DNA of 64,000 bases. It comes from an uncultured Clostridia bacterium (GTDB lineage: Bacteria > Bacillota > Clostridia > Oscillospirales > Ruminococcaceae). Below, one piece after another: positions 23,673 through 34,402 of the stretch (its first letter is position 1; every line of letters begins with the position of its first letter). The translations under genes and the position numbers were made by a program. Location: positions 17,637-81,636 of the forward strand of contig CANNSB010000007.1 of the NCBI GenBank assembly GCA_947510165.1, in the 5' to 3' direction. The notes below the pieces were generated by a model, which had not been told where the DNA came from, ran no database searches, and was given only the letters and a program-made list of their open reading frames with translations.

Positions 23673-25224
23673 TTAAAATTTTATGCTTGTTCCATCTTTG
23701 AAGTAAAATTCAACAGTTCCGGTTGTTCCTACTTCCAAGTAATCCATCATTGCAATCCAAACATCTTCATCAAATGTTGTCAAAATCCATTGTTTGGATA
23801 TCTGATTAAGATACATCTGCAACTGCTCCTTTTTAGCCTATTTAAGTTGAATCTCCTCTTGAACTTTTTCCAATCGTTTTGTTGCTCTGTCATATCGCTC
23901 TACAAAAGCAGTATAGCGATTTTCATAATCTGTCTGGTCAAGGGCAACTCGAGCGTTTTCACTGATGCATTCTTCAATCAGACCTGCCACTTGATTAACT
24001 TCTGTTTCAAGTTCTAATTTTTCTGATTCGAGTTTTTCTGTAGAAAATATCGTATCTTTGATGATATTAAAATTCTCAATAATTTCATCCTTGTTTTCAA
24101 TAATCTGATTGGCTGCAGTAATGAACTTCTCTTGGATATCTTCTTCGATGAAGTGGGGAGTGGCGCATTTATTCCCATCATGGTACTTGTGGTTACATTG
24201 CCAAATGGTTCTTTTATATTTGCTATTGGAGTGCCAAGTTTTTGAACCATACCAAGAACCACAATCTCCACACTTAATTTTACTGGAGAAAATACTAACA
24301 GAACTCAATCCGTTTTTGCCTTTCGTCCTTAGTGCCATTTTGTTCTGTACCAAATCAACAACTTCTGGTTCAATGATAGCTTCATGATTTCCTTTAACAT
24401 AATACTTAGGAATCTCACCCTCATTGTCTTTCTTAGCTTTGGTCAGAAAATCCACAGTGAATGACTTCTGGAGTAAGGCACCCCCTTTGTATTTTTCATT
24501 AGTCAAAATGCCACGAACGGTTCTATCAGACCATTTTTCTTTACCACCCAGTGTCGGAATACCTTGTTCTGTTAGCATCTTGGCAATCATTCGAGGTGCT
24601 TTGCCTTTTAGAAATAAACCATAAATCTGTTTGACAATTTTGGCCTGTTCTTGATTTATCACAAGGTTTCCATCTTCTCCATGGTCATAACCTAGAAATC
24701 GGCTAAATGGAACTGTCACTTTGCCCCCATGTGAAGTTCTCGGAAATTGACCTTGATTCTTCTTGAGATAAAGAACTCATAATAGTGATGAGCAGTTCTC
24801 ATTTGGAATCCAAAGTCCAAATATTCTCTTTCTCGAAGAAAATCTCGACCCCTTTTTCCTTGAGTTGCCTAACTGTTGTTAAACTGTCTACGGTATTTCT
24901 AGCAAATCGACTGACTGACTTGGTGACAATCAAATCAATTTTTCCAGCTAATGCATCTGCCACCATTCGGTTAAAACCTTCAAATTTCTTGGTGGTCGTT
25001 GTTGATATTCCATAATCCGTATAAACTTCAACAAATTCCCAGTCCTCTCGACCTTGGATGAAGGTTGAGTAATAATCAACCTGTGCCTCGTAGCTTGTCG
25101 CTTGTTCTTCACTGTCAGTCGAAACACGAGCATATCCTGCCACCTTGCGTTTTGACATTTGGTTAATTGGGGTTTGAGAAAATTTACTTATTGATGCTGG
25201 AATCGTTGTTACTTTCTTTGCCAA
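23673..25224 (-). pseudogene. Large serine recombinase, nonsense-mutated
   Basis: N-terminal resolvase domain with catalytic serine in GYARVSTDSEEQATSYEAQ, then FARNTVDSLTTVRQLKEKGV. The frame is stopped by TGA at 24799-24801 (family has Gly in SKGELLITIMSSL). A ~20-bp deletion follows near 24735. The recombinase domain (TVPFSRFLGYDHGEDG) and a zinc ribbon (KCGDCGSWYG ... QCNHKYHDGNKC) continue to TAG at 23838. The same frame goes on AKKEQLQMYLNQISKQWILT to TAA 23673. Element integrase of the three-recombinase type, now dead. Confidence 0.8.
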
Positions 25225-25648
25225 GTCGCTCCCTCCATTTCTTTTTCATTGACCTACTCATTTTATCTTTGGATTCTTCACTCCATTTTGTACCATGCTT
25301 AGGACTTGAATAAGCTCTAGAATCAGTTGTGCCATCCTTGAAGGTAAAAGTTGCCACACCATTTCGAATAACTACTTTCTCTAGTTTCTCATCCATTTTA
25401 TCCTCTGAGAAATTTTCAATGTTAAGCACTTCTACCACTAAGGATTCCATGATGTCATGTCGGATAGAATTTCTTTTGGGGCTATCGCAATCATTAGCCT
25501 TTGTTGAGCAGTGCCATTTCTTGACTCTTGTACCATATTTCAATATCGTGATTTGGCATCGGTAGTTTGAGACACAATACCCACACTTAATAAAACCAGT
25601 AAACTCATAACCTCTAGTTCGATGAACACTTGTCGCTTTCCGTTTGTT
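25184..25648 (-). pseudogene. Serine recombinase C-terminal fragment
   Basis: Begins directly after the stop of the next recombinase relic and reads NKRKATSVHRTRGYEFTGFI, KCGYCVSNYRC (zinc ribbon), KYGTRVKKWHCSTKANDC, then a basic C-terminal tail ending in KKKWRERLGKESNND. The catalytic and recombinase domains are deleted. Overlaps the start of the downstream recombinase by about 40 nt, as in intact triple-recombinase operons. Confidence 0.7.
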
Positions 25649-26190
25649 TTACTCACTCCATGACTTTCTTCGTTCAGGAGTCCACCAGTCCTTTTTAGCT
25701 GTTGATGACCGTGTTTCCTTTGTTTTCGTTCCATCTTTGAAAATAATTTGAATGCCTTGTTGTCCATCAGATATGATTTTTTCTACTTTTTTATAGAATA
25801 ATTCATCATCGAATTCTTCTATACCTAATGCTTTGGAACACATTTCTTTGAGCTTAACTTCTGAGATGTCTTTTGGATGACAAGCACTGATGCCTTCTTG
25901 GTCTTTGGTTTGACAAGTCCAAACATGGTATAGTTTTTTCGCTTTTCACTGTCTTTTTCCAGATCTGCGATATTTCTTGCCACAAAGTCCACATTCAATC
26001 ATTGAGGTAAACGCTGTAACATTTAAAGAAGAGTTTGCTCTTGCTCCGAGTTCTTTTCTTCTTGCAATTTCAGCTTGAACCTTATCAAAGGTTTCTTGAG
26101 AAATAATAGGCGGATGCGTATTTTCGACCCAGTACATTGGCAACTTACCTTGTTCTTCATCTCTCGGTGGCTGATATGATTTTCGGTATA
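25649..26190 (-). pseudogene. Serine recombinase C-terminal fragment
   Basis: PMYWVENTHPPIISQETFDK and SMIECGLCGKKYRRS belong to the recombinase/zinc-ribbon part. A frameshift near 25945 leads to KKLYHVWTCQTKDQEG and the C-terminal GIEEFDDELFYKKVEKIISD ... WWTPERRKSWSE, stop at 25649. The catalytic N-terminal domain is missing, cut off at about 26190-26240. Confidence 0.7.
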
Positions 26191-26266
26191 GGTTTTTTGA
26201 AGTAGACGGTAGAAGAATTGCGACAAGTAGAAGTATATGTATTTACCATGCCAACTGGAGGAATAA

Positions 26267-26473
26267 ATGGATAAAGAAGAAATAGAAAATAAAAATATAG
26301 AAAAATGGGTCAACCTTGAATATATTGCTGAATACCTAAGTGTCAGCAAAGACACTATTCGGCTATGGCTAAAAGATGGCAAATTACCAATTCATCGTGC
26401 AGGAAAAAGATATAAATTCAAGATTTCTGAAGTCGATGAATGGTTGAGGGAAGGAAAAATCGCACGGGATTAG
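26267..26473 (+). CDS. Excisionase-like HTH DNA-binding protein
   Basis: 68 aa, RBS GGAGG. NLEYIAEYLSVSKDTIRLWL and GKLPIHRAGKRYKFKISEVD are the classic HTH_17/excisionase-family motif (winged MerR-like). First gene of the plus-strand restriction-modification island and 12 bp upstream of the AAA gene, so more likely a regulator of that operon than a recombination directionality factor, although it lies next to recombinase relics. Confidence 0.75.
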   Translation: MDKEEIENKNIEKWVNLEYIAEYLSVSKDTIRLWLKDGKLPIHRAGKRYKFKISEVDEWLREGKIARD

Positions 26474-26484
26474 GAGGAAATTGA

Positions 26485-28742
26485 ATGATAAACAACAAAA
26501 TCAAATCAGTCATCCCTAATATTGATTTGAATGCAGCAATATTTACAAATATTTCAATAAAGCCAACGCTCGTGAATTTCTTCTATGGAAAAAATGGTGT
26601 TGTAAAATCTACGGTCGGACGAGAGATATTCTCTGATAATGGGGTTCAATGGGAAACAGGCAAGTCAAAAGATGATTATTCGATACTTGTCTATAGTGAA
26701 GATTTTATTAAGAGAAATTTTTCTAATTACGAAAACCTACCGGGAGTATTTTCAATTGGCGAGGAAGATATTGAAGATCGTAAACAAATTAATGAAAAAA
26801 CGATCGAAAAGAAAAATCAAGAAGATTTACGGGCGATCAAACTCATTGAGTATCAAAAAAAGCAGAAAGAATTGAATACCACAATTTCTGGCTTCAAAAC
26901 CGACTCTTTTAATTCTGCACGTAAATTAAGAGATAACTTTGGAAAAGTTTTGTCAGGATACTTAAAGTCTGCAGGTTTCGCCAAAAAATTATTAGAACAG
27001 ACTACAGCAGTTGAACACAGTATTACCGACATTACTTCTCTTTACGATGTCGCTTTTGATGATAAGGCTATTGTATATCCCGAGATGCAAAGTATTGAGA
27101 CTGACACTCTTCTTGAACCAGAGCTACTTTCTAAATCCATTGTTAGTAGTAGCAGTTCTACTTTTGCAGAATTTGTTAAGAAATTTCAAACAGGTGACTG
27201 GGTTAAACAATGCCATGATAACTTCCAACATACGGATGGTAAGTGTCCCTATTGTCAGCAAATTTTACCTGCAAACTTTGAAGAAGAAATCACTAATATT
27301 TTTAACCAGCAATTTCAGAATGAAATTGACTCATTGAAAGCATCAAAAAAAAATTATAAAAATGTATCAACTTCTATTTATAATCTGCTTAAAGGCAATT
27401 CAAAAACAGAGTTCAAGAAAATTAACCTCATAGAGTATAATGACAAGTTTCGAATTTTCTCCGACCTTGTAAGACAAAATTTAGAGATTTTTGATAAAAA
27501 ACTAAAAGAGCCAACAGTTATTTTCAATTTAGAGAATACCTCTGAAATTCTAATTGAGATAAACAATTTAATTGATGGCTTTAACCATCAAATTAGGTCA
27601 AACAATGACATAGCAAATGCTCGTCCACAAAAGAAGAAAGAGTGTACCAAGATGATTTGGGAGCTTATTTACTTCAATCTTCAATCGCAGGTAAAGACTT
27701 ATAACGACAGTTTAAAACAAATAAATGCAGATATTAAGACGATTACAGATGCAGGTACAGCAGCTAAAAATGAAGTCTTGAGATTAACAAATGAAATAGC
27801 TGTCTTAAATTAACAAAGTATTAACACTACAAATGCAATAAATAGTATCAACAGCTTACTTCGTGATTCTGGATTCCAAGGTTTTAGCATCCAACCAAAG
27901 AAGGATGTTCCAAATGTTTATGAGGTTGTACGTGCGGACGGAGAAATCGCTGTAAATCTTAGCGAAGGTGAACAGAACTTCATAGCATTCCTATACTTCT
28001 ATCAGCAGGTTTTCGGAAGTGAAAGCAAAGATGGAAATATAAAAGATAAGATAATCGTTATCGATGACCCGGTATCAAGTATGGATAGTGGTCTTTATTT
28101 ATCGTCAGTTCCCTAACTCGTGGAATGATAGAGATTTGCAGGAATAATGCAAGCCTTCATCCAGAAAATAGCATCAGCAAAGAAAACTTTATCAAGCAAA
28201 TTTTTGTCCTGACCCATAAAACATATTTCCATAACGAAATCACAAGTAATATGACCAAGTATTGGGATAGCGTTTCATTTTACATTATCAACAAGATTGA
28301 AAATAAATCGTCTGTCAAATGCTGCATTAAGGAGACCAAAGTACTTGATGACACCAAGTATGAAAACATTAATCCCGTCCAAAATAGCTATAACGCATTA
28401 TGGACTGAATTAAAAGAACTAGAATCACCAATTGCGGTGGTTCACGTAATACATCAGATACTCGACCATTATTTCATTCAGCTTTGCTGCTATGATGGAC
28501 ATTCCGTAAGGGATAAAATTCTCAAAGACAACAAACACAAGTTCATCCACATTAACGCTGATGGTACAAAAAACTTTGATGATTATCACTCTGTCCAATC
28601 CATGCTTTCATACTTGTCACTTTCTAAAGATAAAATAGTAGATGGGCAGCATTTCGTTGATTATGCTATTGATGTCAATCAATGCAAAAAATATTCAGAA
28701 AGATATTCGAACTCATGGAGCAGAAACAACACTACAACATGA
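26485..28742 (+). pseudogene. AAA_13-type ATPase of R-M island, broken
   Basis: SMC/RloC-like ATPase (PF13166 type). The Walker A region reads FFYGKNGVVKST where GKNGSGKST is expected, so the glycine before Lys is lost. There are coiled-coil arms and a zinc-hook-like CPYC in the middle, a stop TAA at 27811-27813, same-frame continuation QSINTTNAINSINSLL, LSEGEQNFIAF (signature) and KIIVIDDPVSSMDSG (Walker B). A one-base deletion near 28093 precedes SSLTRGMIEICRNNASLHPE, with the C-terminal ~205 residues to 28742. Probably sensed DNA or guarded the R-M system; inactive now. Confidence 0.75.
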
Positions 28743-28775
28743 TGATGGGTATTAGATAAAGAGGAGGTAATAATT

Positions 28776-29242
28776 TGACATCATTAATGAGTTTTTGGCC
28801 TAGCATCCATGACAAAATTGCTACTCAAATAAAAATAATCGAATACAGAAGAGTTTTCCAAAAGATTATACTCATGCGTATATGTACGTAAGTAAACCTG
28901 TTAAAGCTGTATGTGGAATTGTTTATTTCAAAAAAAAAGCACTCTATCCACAACTGGAAAGATGAGTACTCACATTCCAGTGAAATTCTTTCTAGAATAA
29001 ATCATACGATGGAAAGTGGCGCTAGATATGCAATGGAAATTGGGGCATACCAAGAAATCGAACCTGTTACTCTTGAAGAACTAAGAGAAAATGTAGAGGG
29101 ATTTATTGCTCCTCAATCATATCTACTTTTAGAAAATAATATCGAATTGTTAAAATTTATCCAAAGAAAGACTGTAAAATTTGGAAAACTAATAGAAAAC
29201 GATCTTATTAATATTTTTCCTGAACACATATGTAAGAGGTAA
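28776..29242 (+). pseudogene. ASCH/EVE-like domain protein of R-M island, frameshifted
   Basis: Starts TTG 28776 behind GAGGAGG: SLMSFWPSIHDKI and KIIEYRRVF, then a shifted frame PKDYTHAYMYVSKPVKAVCG, and a third frame SIHNWKDEYSHSSEIL ... EGFIAPQSYLLLENN to 29242. PUA-like ASCH fold (IEYRRxFP ... YVSKPVKAxCG), a family often found beside restriction and methylation genes and thought to bind modified nucleic acid. Two indels (near 28858 and 28933) break it. Confidence 0.65.
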
Positions 29243-29245
29243 ATC

Positions 29246-30319
29246 ATGTTAAAAGTGTTTGAAGCTTTTGCTGGTTATGGAAGCCAGCGATTAGCACTTA
29301 TAGAAGCAAACATACCACATGAAGTGGTTGGAATATCGGAAATCGAAGGCGATGTTCTTCTTTCCTACGCAGCAATACATGAAGATTTATTAGACAATAG
29401 AGAATTGAAAGTAGAATTAAATGATGATGAAATGCGTCAGTATCTGAAAAAAATCAACGTACCTTTAGATTACAAAACATTTGAAAATAAGGCAAAAAAT
29501 CTTAGAGGACAAAAACTAAAGTACATGTATCTTGCCAATAAGTTAAGTAACAATTTTGGCGATATCAGAACTATCTTGCCAGATCAATTACCTGACTTTG
29601 ACTTCTTTACTTATTCATTCCCTTGTCAAAATATCTCGGTTGCAGGATATCAAAATGGCTTAACAGCAGAATCGGGCACACGTTCATCTCTATTATGGGA
29701 GTGTTGTAAAATAATAGAGACTAAAAAACCCAGATACATGATGATGGAGAATGTAAAAAACTTAGTTGGTAAAAATCATAAGTCGAGCTTTGAGGAATTT
29801 CTCTCGTACCTTGAGTCTTTAGGATATTCTAATTATTGGGATGTGCTTAATGCTAGAGATTATGGCATTCCACAAAATAGGGAACGAGTCTTTTGTATAA
29901 GTATCTTAAATCCAGAAAAAGATTTTATTTTTCCAAAATCAAAAGATTTAACTATCTTTATGGAGGACTTACTTGAATACAGTGTTCCAGAAACTTTCTT
30001 TCTAAAGAGTGATCAGGTAAGTGATGTTCCGATTACTCAAGATTATATATATTGCTTAGATTCAAACTATTGGAAAGGCACATTTCTAAAGGACTTCTTA
30101 TCCAAAAAAAGAAGACAACTTGTATCTGGTCCTGCACGTGAAGATGGTAAATATCCAGCTCGAAGACTTACACCGAGAGAAACTTGGAGATTCATGGGAG
30201 TTTCAGACTCAAATTTCGATAAATCTAGTAAACTTGTCAGTAATACTAGTCTTTATAAACAATCAGGAAACAGCATTGTTGTACCAGTTATGACTGCAAT
30301 ATTTTCTGAACTATTTTAA
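29246..30319 (+). CDS. DNA cytosine-5 methyltransferase
   Basis: 357 aa, intact. Motif I FEAFAGYGSQRLAL, motif IV SFPCQNIS with catalytic Cys127, motif VI MMENVKNL, motif VIII NRERVFCISIL, motifs IX-X RRLTPRETWRFMGV and YKQSGNSIVVPV. Transfers methyl from SAM to C5 of cytosine in a specific site. Four bp after the ASCH relic and 16 bp before the PD-(D/E)xK nuclease, in an R-M operon; protects host DNA from that nuclease. Specificity lies in the target-recognition region (about 225-300) and cannot be read by eye. Confidence 0.9.
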   Translation: MLKVFEAFAGYGSQRLALIEANIPHEVVGISEIEGDVLLSYAAIHEDLLDNRELKVELNDDEMRQYLKKINVPLDYKTFENKAKNLRGQKLKYMYLANKLSNNFGDIRTILPDQLPDFDFFTYSFPCQNISVAGYQNGLTAESGTRSSLLWECCKIIETKKPRYMMMENVKNLVGKNHKSSFEEFLSYLESLGYSNYWDVLNARDYGIPQNRERVFCISILNPEKDFIFPKSKDLTIFMEDLLEYSVPETFFLKSDQVSDVPITQDYIYCLDSNYWKGTFLKDFLSKKRRQLVSGPAREDGKYPARRLTPRETWRFMGVSDSNFDKSSKLVSNTSLYKQSGNSIVVPVMTAIFSELF

Positions 30320-30335
30320 TTAAGGAGAACTTAAT

Positions 30336-31145
30336 ATGGAAGCAAATAAAATAAAAATTATTGATTTATTTCATAAAAATGTGAAAGGCAGAACACCAGA
30401 CGTATCTGGTAAAAATATCAGACACGACGGCCGAAGAGGACATTGGCTCGAAGCTCAATTTGGTGTGTCGGCAAATGCTGATAACGGAGCTGATTTATAT
30501 GGATATGAACTTAAAAATGAAACCACCTCTGGAAAGACAACATTTGGAGATTGGTCTGCAAATGAGTATATTTTTAAAGTAGGACCATGCATTTCTCTTT
30601 TTTCAGGTAACTCCAAACCTGAAAAACAAGATTCTTTTTGTCGTATATTTGGAAAACCAAACAAGGAAAAAGGAGGCCGATTTTCATGGTCAGGGAGTCC
30701 AGTTCCAAAAATTGGTCATTTCAATGATTTTGGACAAATTCTAGTAATTGAAGACAATTTTGATATCACTGCTTACTATTCTTATAGCGAAGATAAGCGC
30801 CCTGATAAAACAATTATAGTTCCTTACCAACTTCGACAAGAATGTTTGATTCTAGCTAGATGGTATGGAGTAATCTCTCCAACTGGAAAAGGAAAAACTC
30901 TTAAAGAGAAACTTGAAGATAAATTTGATGACTTAGGATGGTTTACATGTAAAACTGGCCATAGTGGAGCCTACTACAAAATATGCTTCGGAGAACCAGT
31001 AGTATTTGAAAACTGGATTAAATTCGTTTCCAACGGTACAGTTTATTTTGACAGTGGAATGTATGAAGGAAATAATCGTCCTTATTCACAATGGAGAGCA
31101 AACAATGATTACTGGAATAGCCTAATAACAGAAAGTTATGAATAA
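30336..31145 (+). CDS. Type II restriction endonuclease, PD-(D/E)xK
   Basis: 269 aa, intact, RBS AAGGAGA. HWLEAQFGVSANADNGADLY followed by GYELKNETTSGKTTFGDWS carries the D-x4-E-x-K active site (Asp53, Glu58, Lys60). The arrangement and flanking residues remind me of LlaMI/ScrFI-type enzymes (CCNGG), also accompanied by two C5 methyltransferases, but that specific assignment is inference. Acts on unmethylated incoming DNA in the cytoplasm. Its survival together with both methylases suggests the core R-M system still works while the accessory genes decayed. Confidence 0.75.
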   Translation: MEANKIKIIDLFHKNVKGRTPDVSGKNIRHDGRRGHWLEAQFGVSANADNGADLYGYELKNETTSGKTTFGDWSANEYIFKVGPCISLFSGNSKPEKQDSFCRIFGKPNKEKGGRFSWSGSPVPKIGHFNDFGQILVIEDNFDITAYYSYSEDKRPDKTIIVPYQLRQECLILARWYGVISPTGKGKTLKEKLEDKFDDLGWFTCKTGHSGAYYKICFGEPVVFENWIKFVSNGTVYFDSGMYEGNNRPYSQWRANNDYWNSLITESYE

Positions 31146-31157
31146 AAGAGGTGGATA

Positions 31158-32677
31158 ATGTTTAATTTACAATATGAAAACGAAATAGAAATCCAAGGTA
31201 TTACCCCCTTGGATTCCAAAGATTGAACTATATTATCCAGATTTACCACAGTTTCCAATTATCTATATTAACGAATTTGTTAACGATACTCAAGTTGTGG
31301 CATGTCCTGTAGCAATCAGCTATACGATTAATGAATCTGATTGTGATGCAATATTTACAGTTTTGGCAAACACTCCGGCATCAAATGAAATAAATAAATC
31401 TTTAAAAACACTGCTATCCTAAAGAATAGTTTTAAACATAAAATATCATTAGACGATATTGTTCAATGTTTCAATGGTAATGTTGAATATATTACATTAT
31501 TTACAGATGTTTGGCAGTACATTCAAGAATCATATGGAGAGTATATTCCCTATGGTAAATATTATGACAAGTATTATTCAATAGTGAGATTTGTATATGC
31601 ATGGCAACCAAAAACAGGATGTCAAAGCGAGATGCGAATGTTATATAATTTTATGAGTACTTTTGGGGGAAAAGTAAATCTTCTTCAAAAATGGAATCAC
31701 TTAGAGTTTACATGATTCCCAACATTCGAGAAACACAAGATAATATTTTGGCAGACTAGCCAAAATTTCAGAATCTAAAGAATGTAGTAAACGTTCTTTT
31801 TTCACGTTTTTTTACAAAAGAGATTGTTAAAGATGATGTAACCTTCAATATTATAGAGAGAGCATGGAAACAGAATAAAAATGACTTTATTACATTAGTA
31901 TCCAACCCAATATACAGCAACAACGAGCTATCCGAAAACGATAAAATTGCCGCTGAAACATTAGTAGATGCATTTAATAGACATACTTGGATAGCAGCTT
32001 ACTATATAAGTTCTTTAATGAATCTATCTAATAATTATGCTAATTGGTCTAAGGAATTCTTTGTACATTTTTACGAAAACGGAAACAAGTTAAAAGGATA
32101 TTCTGAAAAAGTAATGGCTTGCTTCTTGCAGCAAGGCTTTCTAAATCAAGATGTTATTCCCATAGACACTTGGATTAAGACATTCTATGAATATCCACTA
32201 GGAATAGCAGATAATAATGAATTCTTCAATAACTTCTCTTCTTTGGGAAAATTAGAGCGTGTCATCTGGCTCGTAAGTCAATCAAATAAAACAAATATGC
32301 ACGCTTTCTTTGATGTCCTCTGGTGTCAGCGATATGGGACGACTGGAAATAGGAAATTAAGAGGTATTAATCCTATATCTTGTTACAGTTGTAAATTGAA
32401 AAGAACCTGTGTGGATGAAAATAATACTAAATCAACTCAAGTCTATTTATTAGATTAATTATCAGCTATAACAGTAAAAACAATAGCCAGTACTCACCCC
32501 TATATACACTCTGTGCTAATAACTAGAAACAAAGTACCAGTGAAGTGCTATAAAATCATAAACTCTTTAACCGTTTTAATTGATGAATTTAGTAGCTATA
32601 AACTAAATAGTTCAAATCAAATAGTCGATGATTTGATTTCGAGAAAAATCACCACTTTAGAAGAGTTAGTATACTGA
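31158..32677 (+). pseudogene. HhH-GPD glycosylase-like helper, broken
   Basis: Start ATG 31158 (MFNLQYENEIEIQGI) follows GAGGTGG. At least three frame changes (near 31203, 31421 and 31715) separate VLPPWIPKIELYYPDLPQFP, ISLDDIVQCFNGNVEYITLF and IVKDDVTFNIIERAWKQNKN. The last part, from 32018, has KGYSEKVMACFLQQGFLNQD and IDTWIKTFYEYPLGI plus CYSCKLKRTC, resembling the helix-hairpin-helix glycosylase core with an iron-sulfur-type cysteine loop. TAA at 32456 is followed in frame by another 72 codons to TGA 32677. Perhaps repaired T:G mismatches at methylated sites, as glycosylases paired with C5 methylases do. Confidence 0.5.
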
Positions 32678-32712
32678 AATAAATAACTTAGTCTCAACTA
32701 AGTTATTTATTT

Positions 32713-33906
32713 CTATTGCCTAAGCATCTCATATTTTTCAAGATATCTCATCATTTTATCAGCCACTGCATCTATTACATTTATACATACTGAATTTCCA
32801 AATTGTTTGTATGCTTGTGTATTTGATACTGGAATTATGAAATCTTCTGGAAATCCCTGAAGTCTAGCACACTCCCTAGGAGTCAACATTCTTGGATTCT
32901 TGTTATCTTGTGCAATTAAGGCCTCACTTCCATCTTTATAATATCTTGCACTAATAGTACTAGTATACTTACTTTCGCTATCAAATAGGCAAAATCCAAA
33001 TCCATTTCCCTTTTTCTTATGGTTTTTCTTTCGTCCTAAATGTCCCGTCCATAATTTATCTGAGATTGTATATTTATCTTGAACATCTTGTTGAAGAATT
33101 GTACCGACCCTTATGGAATCATCAATCTCTCCAATTGGATATTCAAATTCAGAGTAGTCATCCGGTAAATAATCTTTATTGAATCCTACAATAATAATAC
33201 GCTCCCTATTTTGTGGTGATCCAAAGTGATAAGCGTTAAGAATTTGAGGCTCTGGAACATAATAATTTAGTTCTTTTAGTATTGACATAATAACTTTAAA
33301 AGTATTCCCACCATCATGTGTTCTAAGGTTTTTAACATTTTCAAGCATAAAAGCTTTTGGTCTTTTTTCCTTGATGATAGAAGCAATATTAAAAAATAAT
33401 GTGCCACGAACATCTTCAAATCCTTTTTTTAGTCCTGCATTTGAGAATGGTTGACAAGGAAAACCAGCTAACAAAATATCATGGGCAGCAATATCAGTTG
33501 GATTGATTCTAGTAATATCTCCTTCTGGCATTTCACCATAGTTAATCCTATAAGTCTTTTGAGCAAATTTATCCCACTCAGACGAAAATACTGTTCTACC
33601 ACCGTGACGTTGAAATCCTTGTCGAATACCACCTATCCCTGCAAATAAATCAATCTGTGTAAATCTTGCTTCTTCTTCACAAGGACCTTCCAATGGAGGC
33701 TCGGTTGGAAATTTAACAATTCTTTTGAAAATTTCTTCTGGAACATCTTCTTTTTCAGTTTCCCAAAATTTAAGTTTCTTCTCTTGTTCTTTATCAAAAG
33801 CTAAGGCATCAGAAAATTCTTTTCTTGTAATATCCAATTTTTTTCGAATATTAGTTATTTCAATACTTTTTGTCAATTCCAAGCTAATACTATTATCTAC
33901 CATCAT
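32713..33906 (-). CDS. DNA cytosine-5 methyltransferase with N-terminal HTH
   Basis: 397 aa. Residues 15-65 look like a short XRE-type helical segment (IRKKLDITRKEFSDALAF). Motif I QIDLFAGIGGIRQGF (about 84), motif IV AGFPCQPFSNAG with catalytic Cys151, FMLENVKNL, SPQNRERI, and RMLTPRECARLQGFP / YKQFGNSV at the end. Dcm/ScrFI-B branch. Divergent in orientation from the other methylase and nuclease, and preceded by a controller gene whose end it overlaps by 14 nt. With the enzyme at 29246 it gives the two-methylase arrangement of CCNGG-type systems (inference). Confidence 0.9.
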   Translation of the reverse strand: MMVDNSISLELTKSIEITNIRKKLDITRKEFSDALAFDKEQEKKLKFWETEKEDVPEEIFKRIVKFPTEPPLEGPCEEEARFTQIDLFAGIGGIRQGFQRHGGRTVFSSEWDKFAQKTYRINYGEMPEGDITRINPTDIAAHDILLAGFPCQPFSNAGLKKGFEDVRGTLFFNIASIIKEKRPKAFMLENVKNLRTHDGGNTFKVIMSILKELNYYVPEPQILNAYHFGSPQNRERIIIVGFNKDYLPDDYSEFEYPIGEIDDSIRVGTILQQDVQDKYTISDKLWTGHLGRKKNHKKKGNGFGFCLFDSESKYTSTISARYYKDGSEALIAQDNKNPRMLTPRECARLQGFPEDFIIPVSNTQAYKQFGNSVCINVIDAVADKMMRYLEKYEMLRQ

Positions 33907-34123
33907 TAAAATCCCCTATACCCTCCTCAATACACATAAGTTCTGTAATTTTACAATTAAAAAGTGAACAGAGTTTTTCAATTGTATCGTAGTCAATTCT
34001 TGTCGACTTATCATTATATAAATTTGAAATTGTAGTCCTTGATAATTTGGTCCTATCATGAACTTCCTGTATCGTCATTCTATTCTTTCCCATTAAAGTG
34101 GACAACTGACATTGTAATCCCAT
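33893..34123 (-). CDS. XRE-family R-M controller protein
   Basis: 76 aa. NRMTIQEVHDRTKLSRTTIS NLYND is a Cro/CI helix-turn-helix of the YozG/DUF-type small regulators. RBS GAAAGGGG before ATG 34123. Translationally coupled to the downstream methylase. Two 12-bp direct repeats over its own promoter (34151-34162 and 34172-34183) are likely its operators, so it probably controls the timing of methylase expression. Confidence 0.85.
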   Translation of the reverse strand: MGLQCQLSTLMGKNRMTIQEVHDRTKLSRTTISNLYNDKSTRIDYDTIEKLCSLFNCKITELMCIEEGIGDFNDGR

Positions 34124-34150
34124 AAATTACCCCTTTCAATAACGACCAAC

Positions 34151-34188
34151 ATATTGGTTATTATAATCTAAATATTGGTTATTCTCAA
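34151..34188 (-). promoter_or_regulatory. Controller promoter with two operators
   Basis: Minus-strand TTGAGA (34183-34188), 17-nt spacer, TATAAT (34160-34165). The repeat ATATTGGTTATT occurs at 34151-34162 and 34172-34183, exactly 21 bp apart, flanking and overlapping the -10 and -35, so bound protein would sit on one DNA face and block the promoter. Confidence 0.75.
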
Positions 34189-34253
34189 GTAGAAAATATC
34201 AATTTAAAATTTAAATTACCAGATCAAATAGTCTGGGGACAATTTTAAACGCA

Positions 34254-34277
34254 AGGGGGGTAAAAAATACACCCCCT
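34254..34277. terminator. Possible GC-rich hairpin
   Basis: AGGGGG and CCCCCT arms around an A-rich loop, without a clear T tail. Only a possible terminator between the R-M controller and the next relic. Confidence 0.3.
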
Positions 34278-34402
34278 AATTCAATCAGCCAAAATTAAAT
34301 CACCTTCAATCCAAAAAGACCAAAACAAAAAAGAGTCCCAAAACTCCAACTCATTACAAACCCTTGAAATAAAGGCATTCATTCAATTTTCCATTGTATC
34401 AA

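Noticed and set aside
29246-33906. Definite CCNGG specificity (ScrFI/LlaMI) for the R-M system
   Set aside because: Gene arrangement and motifs suggest it, but target-recognition regions cannot be matched by eye; kept only as a tentative remark.
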